Source: Halalkalibacter urbisdiaboli
Lineage (GTDB): Bacteria > Bacillota > Bacilli > Bacillales > Bacillaceae_D
Length of the DNA: 64,000 bases
Assembly (NCBI RefSeq): GCF_002156385.1
Contig: NZ_MVJM01000001.1
Span: forward strand, 978,172-1,042,171
Reading direction: 5' to 3'
Shown in pieces: positions 50,940 to 58,855 of the stretch. The translations under genes and the position numbers were made by a program. Position 1 is the stretch's first letter. Every line of letters starts with the position of its first letter. The notes below the pieces were generated by a model. The model did no database searches, was not told the DNA's origin, and saw only the letters and a program-made list of their open reading frames with translations.

Positions 50940-51497
50940 TTAAAGTCTTTCCCATAACCTTTCTACGTTTCTTAGCACTTTGTCATCAAAAGTTAATTTA
51001 TATATATCTGGCATATCGAGATTTTGCCAAAAAGAAAAATCATATTGTTTGTCAAAAAAATTCATGATTAAAACCATTATATTTCCATGTGTACCGATAA
51101 CGACATTTTTATCTTTATACTTCTCTAATAAATTATAAGTGGTTTCTACACCTCTTTTTTGAGCGACAATGTTAGACTCTCCACCTTCCCATGAAAAGTT
51201 GAAATCCTCCCATACTTTTGTTATAGCATGAGTAAAATCTTCGGCAGGAACTGTGGTTAAAATACGTTCTTTAAAACCATCTATAATTTCAACTTCTATC
51301 TTTATGTGTTCTGCTATGCCTTCGACAGTTTGAACAGCTCGTTTATACGGACTTGAAACAACAATATCAATTTCCTCTGTTTTAAATAATTTAGTAACGT
51401 TGGTTGCATCAGTAAAACCTCTTTCCGATAAAGGTCTATTTAATTCATCGGGTGTATATGTAGAGTGTGCGTGCCTAACAAAATATAAAATAGTCAA
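50940..51497 (-). CDS. Histidine phosphatase family protein
   Basis: The 185-residue protein starts (TTG) MTILYFVRHAHSTYT, with the phosphohistidine motif RHAHS (an RHG variant), then SPYKRAVQTVEGIA and IGTHGNIM, the standard branch-1 histidine phosphatase layout. GGGG lies 11 bases before the TTG; the longer frame to 51554 covers the leader. A ZTP-type leader precedes it, so it may respond to one-carbon stress. The substrate is unknown. Confidence 0.88.
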   Translation of the reverse strand: MTILYFVRHAHSTYTPDELNRPLSERGFTDATNVTKLFKTEEIDIVVSSPYKRAVQTVEGIAEHIKIEVEIIDGFKERILTTVPAEDFTHAITKVWEDFNFSWEGGESNIVAQKRGVETTYNLLEKYKDKNVVIGTHGNIMVLIMNFFDKQYDFSFWQNLDMPDIYKLTFDDKVLRNVERLWERL

Positions 51498-51571
51498 TTT
51501 AATTTCAACCCCTTTGTAAAGATTCCACTTGCATTTTAATACTAGCCATTGCAAACATCCCTCCTAAAAAT

Positions 51572-51672
51572 AAAAAGCATATGAAAATAAATTCATATGC
51601 TTTGCCCAGGAGTACGGCTCTATAAGTATGTACCCCCTCGTGGTTGTCCACGTTACGCTAGTTATACATACC
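51572..51672 (-). promoter_or_regulatory. ZTP-type riboswitch, second copy, pseudoknot degraded
   Basis: The layout is the same as at 9172-9270: GTATGTAT, AACTAGCG, CGTGG/CCACG, GTACATAC, then GCCGTACTCCTGGGCA and a terminator (AGCATATGAA arm, T run). The pseudoknot bases are AGCG and CTCC in place of GGCG and CGCC, so two of four pairs are lost. It may be non-functional or altered in ligand response. Confidence 0.78.
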
Positions 51673-51726
51673 AATTATTAACTGTTTTAATATTTATATC
51701 ACAATTTCCAGAATGTTACAACTGTT

Positions 51727-51763
51727 GAGCTGCCCGTTACTTTAAGTATATTTCTTCACAATC
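51727..51763 (-). repeat. Intergenic cassette element (boundary part)
   Basis: GAGCTGCCCGTTACTTTAAG, TATATTTCTTCACAATC. It combines CCCGTTA with the TTCACAATC end. Confidence 0.65.
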
Positions 51764-51826
51764 TCTTTTCAAAACAAAACGTAAGGACGACCTCATTTTA
51801 GAGAATCGCCCTTTACTTTTAGTAAT

Positions 51827-52714
51827 TTATCGATTTACAACAAATTTCCAAGCCTGATAGAATTCTTTTACCGTTGAATACCTTTTATTACGGTCTTCTT
51901 CCACAGCTCTTATTGCAACTTCATAAAGACCTTGATTAGCATCCCATTTTGAGAAAGAACGATCCATTTCACCACCCAGTAGTCCAAATGCAATAGCTCC
52001 AAGGTTAAAGACATTCGTAATAGAATCGATTGGAGACCCAAGTTCATATTCTTCTGGAGATTTTGAACGATTTGCCCCCCAGAAATCTTCACCTATATCA
52101 TTTATAGAAGGTGCCTTTCGATAAAAATCAATATCGCATATTTTGGTTTCATCATTTGTGAAATCGTATAAGATACTTCCATCATAAAAATCTACTGCAA
52201 CATATTTTTGAGATTCTGCATAAGTATGGAAAGAAAAAATTGCATCTAAGGCTTTTAAACGTTTTTCCACTGCTAAATTCTTAAAACGATAAAAAGGTGA
52301 CTTAGGGTCTGTATATTTTGCTACACCACCAAACGACCAATGAGAATGTAAACATTCACCTTCGAACCATTTAAATACTAAAGCATACCCATTTTCAGTG
52401 GAAAAGTAATCTAATAACTTTATTAAGTGTGGATGTTCTAGCGATTGATAAACTAGTAAAGCGTATTTCAATCGTTCAATAGCATCCTTTGGGTTTCCAG
52501 TAAAGTCAATAGGTTTTGCACCAGCATATTTCACAAAATACTTTTGTTCATCTTTTTCGACACCGAAACTTATATTTCCTGAATCTTGTTGATCAAACAC
52601 ACAAAAAACATTACCCAAGTGCTTTAACCAATTGAAATTATGCTCTTCTTGTAGTTGAAAATCCACTTTATCAAGTGTCTTTGTTATTAAATTCGTCTGT
52701 TGAAAATTCCCCAA
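51827..52714 (-). CDS. Serine/threonine protein kinase-like protein
   Basis: The 295-residue protein has KYFVKYAGA with the VxK lysine, HPHLIKLLDYF in the alpha-C region, and VAVDFYDGSILYDF, which corresponds to the catalytic loop with Asp but lacks the usual HRD and Asn spacing. KICDIDFY is a DID variant of DFG, and the C-lobe follows (GEDFWGANRSKSPEEY). It is probably a kinase or divergent pseudokinase; the substrate is unknown. Confidence 0.78.
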   Translation of the reverse strand: MGNFQQTNLITKTLDKVDFQLQEEHNFNWLKHLGNVFCVFDQQDSGNISFGVEKDEQKYFVKYAGAKPIDFTGNPKDAIERLKYALLVYQSLEHPHLIKLLDYFSTENGYALVFKWFEGECLHSHWSFGGVAKYTDPKSPFYRFKNLAVEKRLKALDAIFSFHTYAESQKYVAVDFYDGSILYDFTNDETKICDIDFYRKAPSINDIGEDFWGANRSKSPEEYELGSPIDSITNVFNLGAIAFGLLGGEMDRSFSKWDANQGLYEVAIRAVEEDRNKRYSTVKEFYQAWKFVVNR

Positions 52715-52910
52715 AATATGACCCTCCTGTATTAAGTAGGGATCACGTAGTTTATAGGGGCTTGATACGCCTCCCTTAGTTTAATTGCACCCCGTTTATA
52801 GCTATCGTCATTTTCATAAAACAACGCCTCCTTTCATTCTTAAAGATAACTATACTATATTATTACAAAATCTTCCTACAAGATTTATAAACTTTTTTAT
52901 TTCACTCTCT
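52715..52910. other. Intergenic stretch with a truncated gene start
   Basis: Apart from the remnant at 52781-52823, this part holds no gene. An intact AAAGGAGG site and ATG lead straight into the repeat sequence. Confidence 0.45.
52781..52823 (-). pseudogene. Remnant of a gene start (13 codons)
   Basis: AAAGGAGGCGTTGTTTT precedes ATG, then MKMTIAINGVQLN and a stop; the codons AAC GGG GTG come from an element boundary. It seems that the coding body was lost by recombination at the repeat. Confidence 0.5.
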
Positions 52911-53038
52911 TCCCCGTTAGCCACTGCACCTTTACTTAAATAACCGCTGTTTTCATTTTAATATTAATTCTCTTTTTTGTAACACAAAGAAAAATGCGTT
53001 CCTGTTTTATTGCAGGAACACATCCGTTAATTTAATAA
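52911..53038 (-). repeat. Long intergenic cassette element, GCGTTCC class
   Basis: TTCCCCGTTAGCCACTGCAC, ATTTTAATATTAATTC, AAAATGCGTTCCTGTTTTAT, TGCAGGAAC, CATCCGTTAATTTAAT. The hairpin is a variant of the GCGTCCC type. Confidence 0.82.
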
Positions 53039-53046
53039 AAAATGAA

Positions 53047-53340
53047 TTACTTTTCAATGGTTTTTGGATCTTTTTTTCTAAAAATCCCTACAAGAAGAAT
53101 TACAAGACCAACCAAGAATATAATTGGGAACATTATCGATATTAGTGCAACTCCTGCCCATCCACTACCCTCGACACTTGCATAGGTAATACTGATTAAC
53201 CATGAGAATAAAGGAGCTATTGCTAACATTGTTGTAATTCCCCAAACAATATATTTTCTTTTTTTCGACTTACTTTCACTTAGTTGATAAGCTATTGCCA
53301 ATGCTACTAATAAAATTATAATTGCTACTGCAATTGCCAT
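53047..53340 (-). CDS. Small three-helix membrane protein
   Basis: The 97-residue protein has membrane helices at about residues 2-18, 30-51 and 63-86, and a basic C-terminus (GIFRKKDPKTIEK). AGGAGAG lies upstream. Function unknown. Confidence 0.66.
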   Translation of the reverse strand: MAIAVAIIILLVALAIAYQLSESKSKKRKYIVWGITTMLAIAPLFSWLISITYASVEGSGWAGVALISIMFPIIFLVGLVILLVGIFRKKDPKTIEK

Positions 53341-53390
53341 TCCAACATCTCTCCTCTTTATAATTTTATCATCAATAACAAAACACTTTT

Positions 53391-53525
53391 CAACTCTACT
53401 GCTTCGTTAGTTGAAGAACACCTAATTCTTTATTTTCATGTTAACATTAATTTCCTTTTATTTGGATTGAAAAGAAAGAAGCGTTTCTGTTTTTATTCCA
53501 GAAACGCATCCATTTGTTTAAGAAC
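53391..53525 (-). repeat. Long intergenic cassette element, GCGTTTC class
   Basis: TCAACTCTACTGCTTCGTTA, TTAACATTAATTTCC, AGAAGCGTTTCTG, CAGAAACGC, CCATTTGTTTAAGAAC. Confidence 0.82.
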
Positions 53526-53572
53526 AAGATTTTGAAAAGCTTTTGTTATTGTCTAAAATACAATTTGTTTAT

Positions 53573-53995
53573 TTACTTTTTCATTGCATTCGTATTGGTA
53601 AATCCAAACGGAGGAGACACTTCCTTTTCTAATTTAAGAATACAAGGGGTAAATGTGCCATGTGTTCCATCTATTATTATAGCTTCTCCATCAGCCTCTT
53701 TTGGCTGCAGACTATATTTCACATCATAGCCTCCCATTGGTACATCTTTACCAACAAATTCAACAGCGACTTGTTCATCTGGCTCGGTTAAAATAAAGGC
53801 GTATGTATGACCTTTGTGCGAAAACATTCCCGTCCCGCCTGGACCCATGAGATGAAAATCTTCCTTATACTCTTCCGGTAAACGGTCATAACTAACGATC
53901 TCATAAGCTATCTCTCTATTGCCAAAATCGATAAAAAACAAAGCAACGATCACGATAACAATAAACGGAAAGGCACTCTTTTTAATTTGATTCAA
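53573..53995 (-). CDS. Hypothetical membrane-anchored protein
   Basis: The 140-residue protein starts (TTG at 53995) NQIKKSAFPFIVIVIVALFF, a signal-anchor. An extracytoplasmic domain follows, with MGPGGTGMFSHKGHTYAFIL and EADGEAIIIDGTHGTFTPC. AGGGAGGGGG lies just upstream. The start overlaps the end of the preceding HAAS protein by 4 bp, so it is the third gene of the PadR operon. I do not recognise the family. Confidence 0.72.
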   Translation of the reverse strand: MNQIKKSAFPFIVIVIVALFFIDFGNREIAYEIVSYDRLPEEYKEDFHLMGPGGTGMFSHKGHTYAFILTEPDEQVAVEFVGKDVPMGGYDVKYSLQPKEADGEAIIIDGTHGTFTPCILKLEKEVSPPFGFTNTNAMKK

Positions 53996-54861
53996 ATTTC
54001 CCCCTCCCTTGACTTTGCAACCAATCGTTTGATCCTTTCTTTCCATTGAATGAATTGTTGATTGGAGATAACTTGCTGTAAAAAGGCATACAAAAGAATA
54101 ACATTCATAGATATAACAGACCACTCAGCACTCGATTGCAATCTAGCAATAACTAAAGCAATTAAAAGCATCGCCCAGTAATGAAACGTAGCATTACACA
54201 TTCGCTTCAAAACAGATACATAATTGTTACCGCTGACCAATTGAGCTAACAAAATGATGTACCAAAACATATGTAGTGTAGGGAATTCATAGAGTCCATT
54301 AAGTCCTGCTAAACGATGCCATTCTAAGCTGAAGATTTCACTGAGGTAAAGCTCTAATGTTAATGGTGCGCCATACATTTGAGCTAGAAACTGCAAGAAT
54401 ATGACATAAATAGGGATGAATCCGATAATGGAAAACAGCCAATAGGTTTGTTTTTTTACAATAAATCGATGGATAAAATAAGCGACTACTAAGGCTTGGA
54501 TTGGTACAACTATAAAGTACGGTTGAAAGTATGCTCCAATTAGTAGCCCTGGTCCGATAACACTTGAAATGATGCAAATCATTCCGATGAGTACATCTTT
54601 AAATAAATGATTTTTCATGGAGCTTGGGTAAGTCTGATTGACTTCTTCCTGCAACAATTCAACTGGACCAAATTGGTCAATGACAGCTTGAACTGCTTCT
54701 TTTTCATCTACATTGTCCCTGCGAAGTGAATCATAATGATCATAGAGATGTTGCTTCCATTCTTCCTCTAGTTCTTTCTTTTCTATTTCGTCTAGGCGTA
54801 ATTCTTTTGTGATTTTCTTAATATAGCTATCAAACTCTTTAATCGATACTTGTTTTGACAT
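53992..54861 (-). CDS. HAAS/DUF1700-type membrane protein
   Basis: The 289-residue protein has a cytoplasmic HAAS-like N-domain (IEKKELEEEWKQHLYDHYDS), a known partner of PadR regulators, then about seven membrane helices. It overlaps the PadR gene by 23 bp. It probably assists the PadR regulator or senses membrane stress; the exact role is unknown. Confidence 0.78.
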   Translation of the reverse strand: MSKQVSIKEFDSYIKKITKELRLDEIEKKELEEEWKQHLYDHYDSLRRDNVDEKEAVQAVIDQFGPVELLQEEVNQTYPSSMKNHLFKDVLIGMICIISSVIGPGLLIGAYFQPYFIVVPIQALVVAYFIHRFIVKKQTYWLFSIIGFIPIYVIFLQFLAQMYGAPLTLELYLSEIFSLEWHRLAGLNGLYEFPTLHMFWYIILLAQLVSGNNYVSVLKRMCNATFHYWAMLLIALVIARLQSSAEWSVISMNVILLYAFLQQVISNQQFIQWKERIKRLVAKSREGEI

Positions 54862-55186
54862 TCACATCACCTACAATCTGATGCATGACTTTTTGGAACA
54901 GACCCCACTCCTGCTTTTGATCAGATAGCGACTTTTTTCCTGCAGTGGTAATTCGGTAATATTTCCGGCGTGGTCCATCACTTGATTTTTGCCAATAGCT
55001 CTCTACTAAACCAGCTAACTCCAGTCGCTTTAACGCTGGATATAACGTTCCTTCCTTATAACGCAAATACCCTTCACTAACCTCGTGGACCTTCTCGGTA
55101 ATTTCATAGCCGTACATTTCTTTTTCTGAAAGTAACGATAACAGAATAATACTCGTACTCCCTTTTAACAATTCTGTTTTTCTCAT
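54839..55186 (-). CDS. PadR-family transcriptional regulator
   Basis: The 115-residue protein starts MRKTELLKGSTSIILLSLLS and continues YGYEITEKVHEVSEGYLRYK and EGTLYPALKRLELAGLVESY, the PadR winged helix, then DGPRRKYYRITTAGKK. GGAGG lies 9 bases before the ATG. It is the first gene of a PadR/HAAS/small-protein operon. Confidence 0.92.
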   Translation of the reverse strand: MRKTELLKGSTSIILLSLLSEKEMYGYEITEKVHEVSEGYLRYKEGTLYPALKRLELAGLVESYWQKSSDGPRRKYYRITTAGKKSLSDQKQEWGLFQKVMHQIVGDVNVKTSID

Positions 55187-55316
55187 TAGATGCAACCTCC
55201 TTTTCTATATCGTATTACTACTTACTGTACATCGTAATACAACATAGTGGGTAAATCAACACTTTATTCCATAACAATCAACGTATACCTGTCCAATATT
55301 AGATGCTTGCCATAAG

Positions 55317-55465
55317 AAAGAAGCGAATACTCTTGTTAAGCATTCGCCACTGTTTTTAATATAACTCTAGCGTTCAAAATCTGCCTTTAACACAGAAGGA
55401 GATGCCGTATCGACAATTCCTTGTTCTAATATTGCACCCGTTACTTTAAATGCATTTTTTCACCA
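55317..55465 (-). repeat. Tandem intergenic cassette elements
   Basis: First AAGCGAATACTCTTGTTAAG, CATTCGCCACTG; then CTGCCTTTAACACAGAAGGA, GATGCCGTATCGACAATTCC, GCACCCGTTACTTTAAATGC. Two different hairpin types lie side by side, as if a gene between them was lost. Confidence 0.78.
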
Positions 55466-55550
55466 CCTTACTATACTTGCATCAAACCCCAAGCTTATTT
55501 ATTCGATTAATTAATTTTGTATATCCAAATGCTTCTATTTAAAATAAAAA

Positions 55551-55570
55551 AGACAGCCTTAAGGCTGCCT
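55551..55570 (-). terminator. Terminator of the methyltransferase gene
   Basis: AGGCAGCC and GGCTGTCT form the stem with a T run on the minus strand, 4 bp after the stop. Confidence 0.88.
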
Positions 55571-55574
55571 ATTC

Positions 55575-56321
55575 TTACTTTTTTGCTATTATGAGAAACC
55601 TTTTGGAATTTGTTCGAATTCCTTTTTCGGTTTGATTGTTTTCAATAAAATCATTCAATATTTCAAAATCGTGATTTCCCTCACCAAAATTCGGAATGGT
55701 AGGTGTATGTTTTAGTAAGAATATGAGGTCTTCGGGTCTTTGATAATAGTCGGTAGCATCATATTCGTAATGTTGAATTTCGGAAAAACCAGATTCTTTT
55801 AGCTCTCGGACATAACGTGCTAATAATCCCCCATTCTTTTCAATCAATTGGCCTCGGTTAAATGCTCTTTTTATATTTAGTTTATCTTCTTCACCAACTT
55901 GTTGAGTTAAGAAGTACCCGCCCTTTTTCAATACCTTAGCAATCTCAATTGAACTAAATGGTGCGTGACGACAAGTTACGATATCAAAAAATTCAGCAGG
56001 AAATTCCAATTTGTCAGATGACATTTGAGAAAATCGAACATTTGACATACAAGATTTTTTTAAATTAGTTTGAGCTGTTTCAATCATTCCTTTAGATAAG
56101 TCTATACCCACTAAGAAAAGGAACGAAGAAGCAATAGTTAATACGTTTTCTCCACCACCTGTTCCAATATCAAGAAGTATGTCTGAAGTTTTTGACTTTT
56201 TCTTTATTTCTTCATTGAAATCCCATAATGCTCCTTCTAATGTAACCTTTAATTTACTAAAATCCCATCCGTTTGTTTTCCCAACTTTGTCATAAAAGCT
56301 TTTATAATCTAATTCATTCAT
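55575..56321 (-). CDS. Class I SAM-dependent methyltransferase under leader control
   Basis: The 248-residue protein starts MNELDYKSFYDKVGKTNGW, has motif I LLDIGTGGGENVLTIASSF and DIVTCRHAPFSSIE, and ends TNSKRFLIIAKK. The ATG at 56321 follows AAAGGTGG. Unlike most of the array it has a structured leader with an upstream peptide and a terminator (56347-56512), a layout common for antibiotic-responsive genes. A role in resistance or ribosome-related modification is only inferred. Confidence 0.86.
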   Translation of the reverse strand: MNELDYKSFYDKVGKTNGWDFSKLKVTLEGALWDFNEEIKKKSKTSDILLDIGTGGGENVLTIASSFLFLVGIDLSKGMIETAQTNLKKSCMSNVRFSQMSSDKLEFPAEFFDIVTCRHAPFSSIEIAKVLKKGGYFLTQQVGEEDKLNIKRAFNRGQLIEKNGGLLARYVRELKESGFSEIQHYEYDATDYYQRPEDLIFLLKHTPTIPNFGEGNHDFEILNDFIENNQTEKGIRTNSKRFLIIAKK

Positions 56322-56346
56322 AATTATTATCCACCTTTCAAATGTA

Positions 56347-56512
56347 AAAAACCCCAGCACACAGCAAGTGTCTTAGGGGTGTAGTTGTATAATGACTACC
56401 GACACTGTCCCAAGTTTTTGTTTTCGGAAAAAGGGCAGACTTCTCCCTTTATAGCTGGTACGCGTTTTTTCCAGCCCGAAAACTAATTACTTCGAACAAT
56501 ACGGTTAGACAT
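56347..56512 (-). promoter_or_regulatory. Structured leader with uORF, three-way junction and terminator
   Basis: The minus strand holds a 9-residue ORF (56483-56512), then an outer helix GTTTTCGG/CCGAAAAC (56476-56483 with 56420-56427) enclosing GCTGG/CCAGC and AAAGGG/CCCTTT hairpins. GTGTC (56401-56405) can pair with GACAC (56368-56372), and that GACAC is also part of a terminator (56351-56380) ending in a T run. So antitermination and termination structures are mutually exclusive. The class is not one I recognise. Confidence 0.72.
56483..56512 (-). CDS. Leader peptide of the methyltransferase gene
   Basis: ATG at 56512 with GGGGTGAACGGA upstream encodes MSNRIVRSN then TAG. It overlaps the 5' arm of the leader's outer helix, so ribosome occupancy could change folding. 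This is the usual arrangement in translation-dependent attenuation. Confidence 0.6.
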   Translation of the reverse strand: MSNRIVRSN

Positions 56513-56586
56513 TCCGTTCACCCCATTTGAAAGATTAAAATTATTATAACTCATAATAAATTAACTGTTAATATATTACTTTTCTT

Positions 56587-56669
56587 ATTCAACTCTTCTG
56601 CTTCTTTATCTGAATAAGGGGGCAATGGAAGCACCCGGTTGTTGAAGAATAATTCAGAAAAAGAATTGG
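56587..56669 (-). repeat. Intergenic cassette element interrupted by IS21
   Basis: TTCAACTCTTCTGCTTCTTT, GGGGCAATGG, AAGCACCCGGTTGTTGAAGA, AATTCAG, AAAAGAATTGG, where the insertion begins. Continues after the element at 58850 as TTGGTACTATAC. Confidence 0.85.
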
Positions 56670-56775
56670 TGTTAACAACGGTGATAAAATCCCCAATATA
56701 AACGGTTAAAAATTCCCCAAATTTGGCGGATAATGGTCTCGATACACAAATTCTTGGAGTGGAGAGACATTAGAC

Positions 56776-58035
56776 ATGATAGAGATAGGGGAATTTTTTA
56801 TGATTAAAGAACTTTATCAGAAAGGGTGGACAATCAGCGCTATCGCTGAAGAAACTGGATTTGACCGAAAGACTGTAAGAAAATACATTAATCAGTCTGA
56901 ACTGCCGCAATACAAGACTCGTAAGCAGAAGAAGGTAGACAAGAAGAGGAAATTAGAAGACTACGAGGATTATATACTTTCCAGGTTGAAAGAAGGTACT
57001 ACAAATTGTGTTGTTCTCTTAGAGGAAATTCAAGCAATGGGTTACAAAGGCCAAATGACAATACTTCGAGATTTTGTGAGGGTATATCGACAAAAGCCAA
57101 ATAAGCAAGGAAGTGTCAGGTACGAAACACCTCCCGGTTTACAAGCTCAAATGGATTGGGGTGAATTAGGGGAACATTTCGTTGATGGTAAGTTACAGAA
57201 ACTTTATGTATTTGTAATAGTATTAGGCTTTTCACGTATGAAGTATATGGAGATTACTACTACTATGAATTTAGAACAGTTAATGAAATGTCACATGAAT
57301 GCTTTTGCCTATTTTAATGGAGTCCCTAAACAGATCTTATATGACAATATGAAAACCGTTGTAATAAAACACTCACCAACAGAAATTCGTTTTAATCGTA
57401 AATTTGAAGAGTTCCTTGCCTACTATGGGATTGTTCCTAAGGCTTGTAAACCAGCTCGACCTCAAACAAAAGGCAAAGTGGAAAGTGCTGTTGGTTACTT
57501 AAAGAAGAACTTTATGCAGCGGAAGTTAGAGCCCTCTCTAATAAAAATGAATGAAAGCTTACAAATATGGTTAGACAATGTAGCGAATAAAAAACCAAAT
57601 CAAACAACTAAAGAAGCGCCAATCGAAAGGTTTAATTATGAGCAGGATCATTTACTTAACTGGAATGAGCGCCCTATGTTCCCTATTAATAAGTGGACCC
57701 AATCAACTGTAAGTCCTCAAGGTTTAATAGAGTACGAAGGGAAACAATATTCTGTTCCAATTAGATTTAAAGGTGTTAACGTAAAGGTAAAACAAACATT
57801 AGACCATCATATAGAGATTTACGATGATTTAGAATGTATAGCCTCTCATCCCCTTATTACTGGGAAGGCACAATCATTAACTCAAATGGATCATTACCGA
57901 GAGAAAGAAAAAAAGGAGAAAAACGTGACAACAAAAGGTTTGGCGACCCATCACGATTCTCTCCTTGGACCTAAAGTGGAACAACGTTCCCTTCAAGTGT
58001 ATGAAGAACAGTCAAAAGCAGGTGAAACAAAATGA
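56776..58035 (+). CDS. istA: IS21-family transposase IstA
   Basis: The 419-residue protein has an N-terminal HTH (WTISAIAEETGFDRKTVRKY), a rve-type DDE core with LQAQMDWGELGEHFV, YDNMKTVV, and VESAVGYLKKNF (Glu), and a beta-barrel-like C-part. It is slightly shorter than large IS21 transposases but normal for the IS5376-like group. The downstream istB start overlaps its stop. Confidence 0.93.
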   Translation: MIEIGEFFMIKELYQKGWTISAIAEETGFDRKTVRKYINQSELPQYKTRKQKKVDKKRKLEDYEDYILSRLKEGTTNCVVLLEEIQAMGYKGQMTILRDFVRVYRQKPNKQGSVRYETPPGLQAQMDWGELGEHFVDGKLQKLYVFVIVLGFSRMKYMEITTTMNLEQLMKCHMNAFAYFNGVPKQILYDNMKTVVIKHSPTEIRFNRKFEEFLAYYGIVPKACKPARPQTKGKVESAVGYLKKNFMQRKLEPSLIKMNESLQIWLDNVANKKPNQTTKEAPIERFNYEQDHLLNWNERPMFPINKWTQSTVSPQGLIEYEGKQYSVPIRFKGVNVKVKQTLDHHIEIYDDLECIASHPLITGKAQSLTQMDHYREKEKKEKNVTTKGLATHHDSLLGPKVEQRSLQVYEEQSKAGETK

Positions 58036-58793
58036 ATAACGAGCTCTTAACTGAACGTTTACACGCTGTTGGCTTTACGATAACTGCTCAACAAATTGAA
58101 GCAATTCTCGAAGATGCCTCTAAACATAATGTACCATACTCTGAGTTCCTAGACACTCTTTTAAAACAAGAAATTGAATTACTTGAAAACAAAGATTTGG
58201 AAAGACGTATTAATAAAGCAAAATTACCATATTTAAAGAGAATTGAAGATTTTGATTTCGCATTTCAGACAAGTGTTAGTGAAAGAAGAATTAAAGAAAT
58301 AATGACATGTAGATTTATTGATAATGGGGATAATATCTTACTTTTGGGACCTCCCGGTGTAGGTAAAACCCATCTTGCGATTGGGATTGCACTTGAAGCA
58401 TTAAATAAAGGTTATACAGCCCACTATACACGTTGTGATGATTTCATCACAATGTGTAAGAAAGCTGATGAACGCAACACAACAAGTCGCTTAGTAAATA
58501 AGTTATCTAAGTTTAATGTACTCGTTTTGGATGAAATGGGATACTTCCCGTTTGATGAGTTAAGTGCAAACCTCCTGTTTCAAATCATCTCAAAGAGATA
58601 TGAAGAGGGGTCAATTATTATAACCTCTAATAAATCATATATAGAATGGGGGAAAATCTTTGGAGATGATGTTTTAGCAACCGCTGTTTTAGATCGGCTG
58701 CTTCATCACTCCACTACATTTAACATGAAAGGAGAATCCTATCGATTAAAGGAAAAACAGAAGGCTGGAATTCAGCCGATAGTAGCAAAGTGA
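58032..58793 (+). CDS. istB: IS21-family helper ATPase IstB
   Basis: The 253-residue AAA+ protein has Walker A LLGPPGVGKTHLAIGI and Walker B VLVLDEMGYFPFD. The ATGA overlap with istA supports translational coupling. IstB helps IstA choose the target. Confidence 0.94.
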   Translation: MNNELLTERLHAVGFTITAQQIEAILEDASKHNVPYSEFLDTLLKQEIELLENKDLERRINKAKLPYLKRIEDFDFAFQTSVSERRIKEIMTCRFIDNGDNILLLGPPGVGKTHLAIGIALEALNKGYTAHYTRCDDFITMCKKADERNTTSRLVNKLSKFNVLVLDEMGYFPFDELSANLLFQIISKRYEEGSIIITSNKSYIEWGKIFGDDVLATAVLDRLLHHSTTFNMKGESYRLKEKQKAGIQPIVAK

Positions 58794-58855
58794 TGATATT
58801 GGGGATTTTTCAACCGCTGAAAATGGGGAATTTTAATCCGTTGTTGACATTGGTA

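Larger units (their letters stand above)
56670..58849 (+). mobile_element. Complete IS21-family insertion sequence
   Basis: The element is 2180 bp with ends TGTTAACAACGG (left) and CCGTTGTTGACA (right), similar inner CCCCA/TGGGG repeats near each end, and istA and istB genes. Flanking TTGG (56666-56669 and 58850-58853) is a 4-bp target duplication. It interrupts the repeat that is intact at 50596-50690 and sits 3 bp past the NUDIX stop codon at 58856. Intact ORFs suggest it is recent. Confidence 0.93.

Noticed and set aside
53996..54124. Extended N-terminus of the small protein ending at 53573
   Set aside because: The extension overlaps the HAAS gene in another frame; the TTG at 53995 has AGGGAGGGGG at proper spacing.
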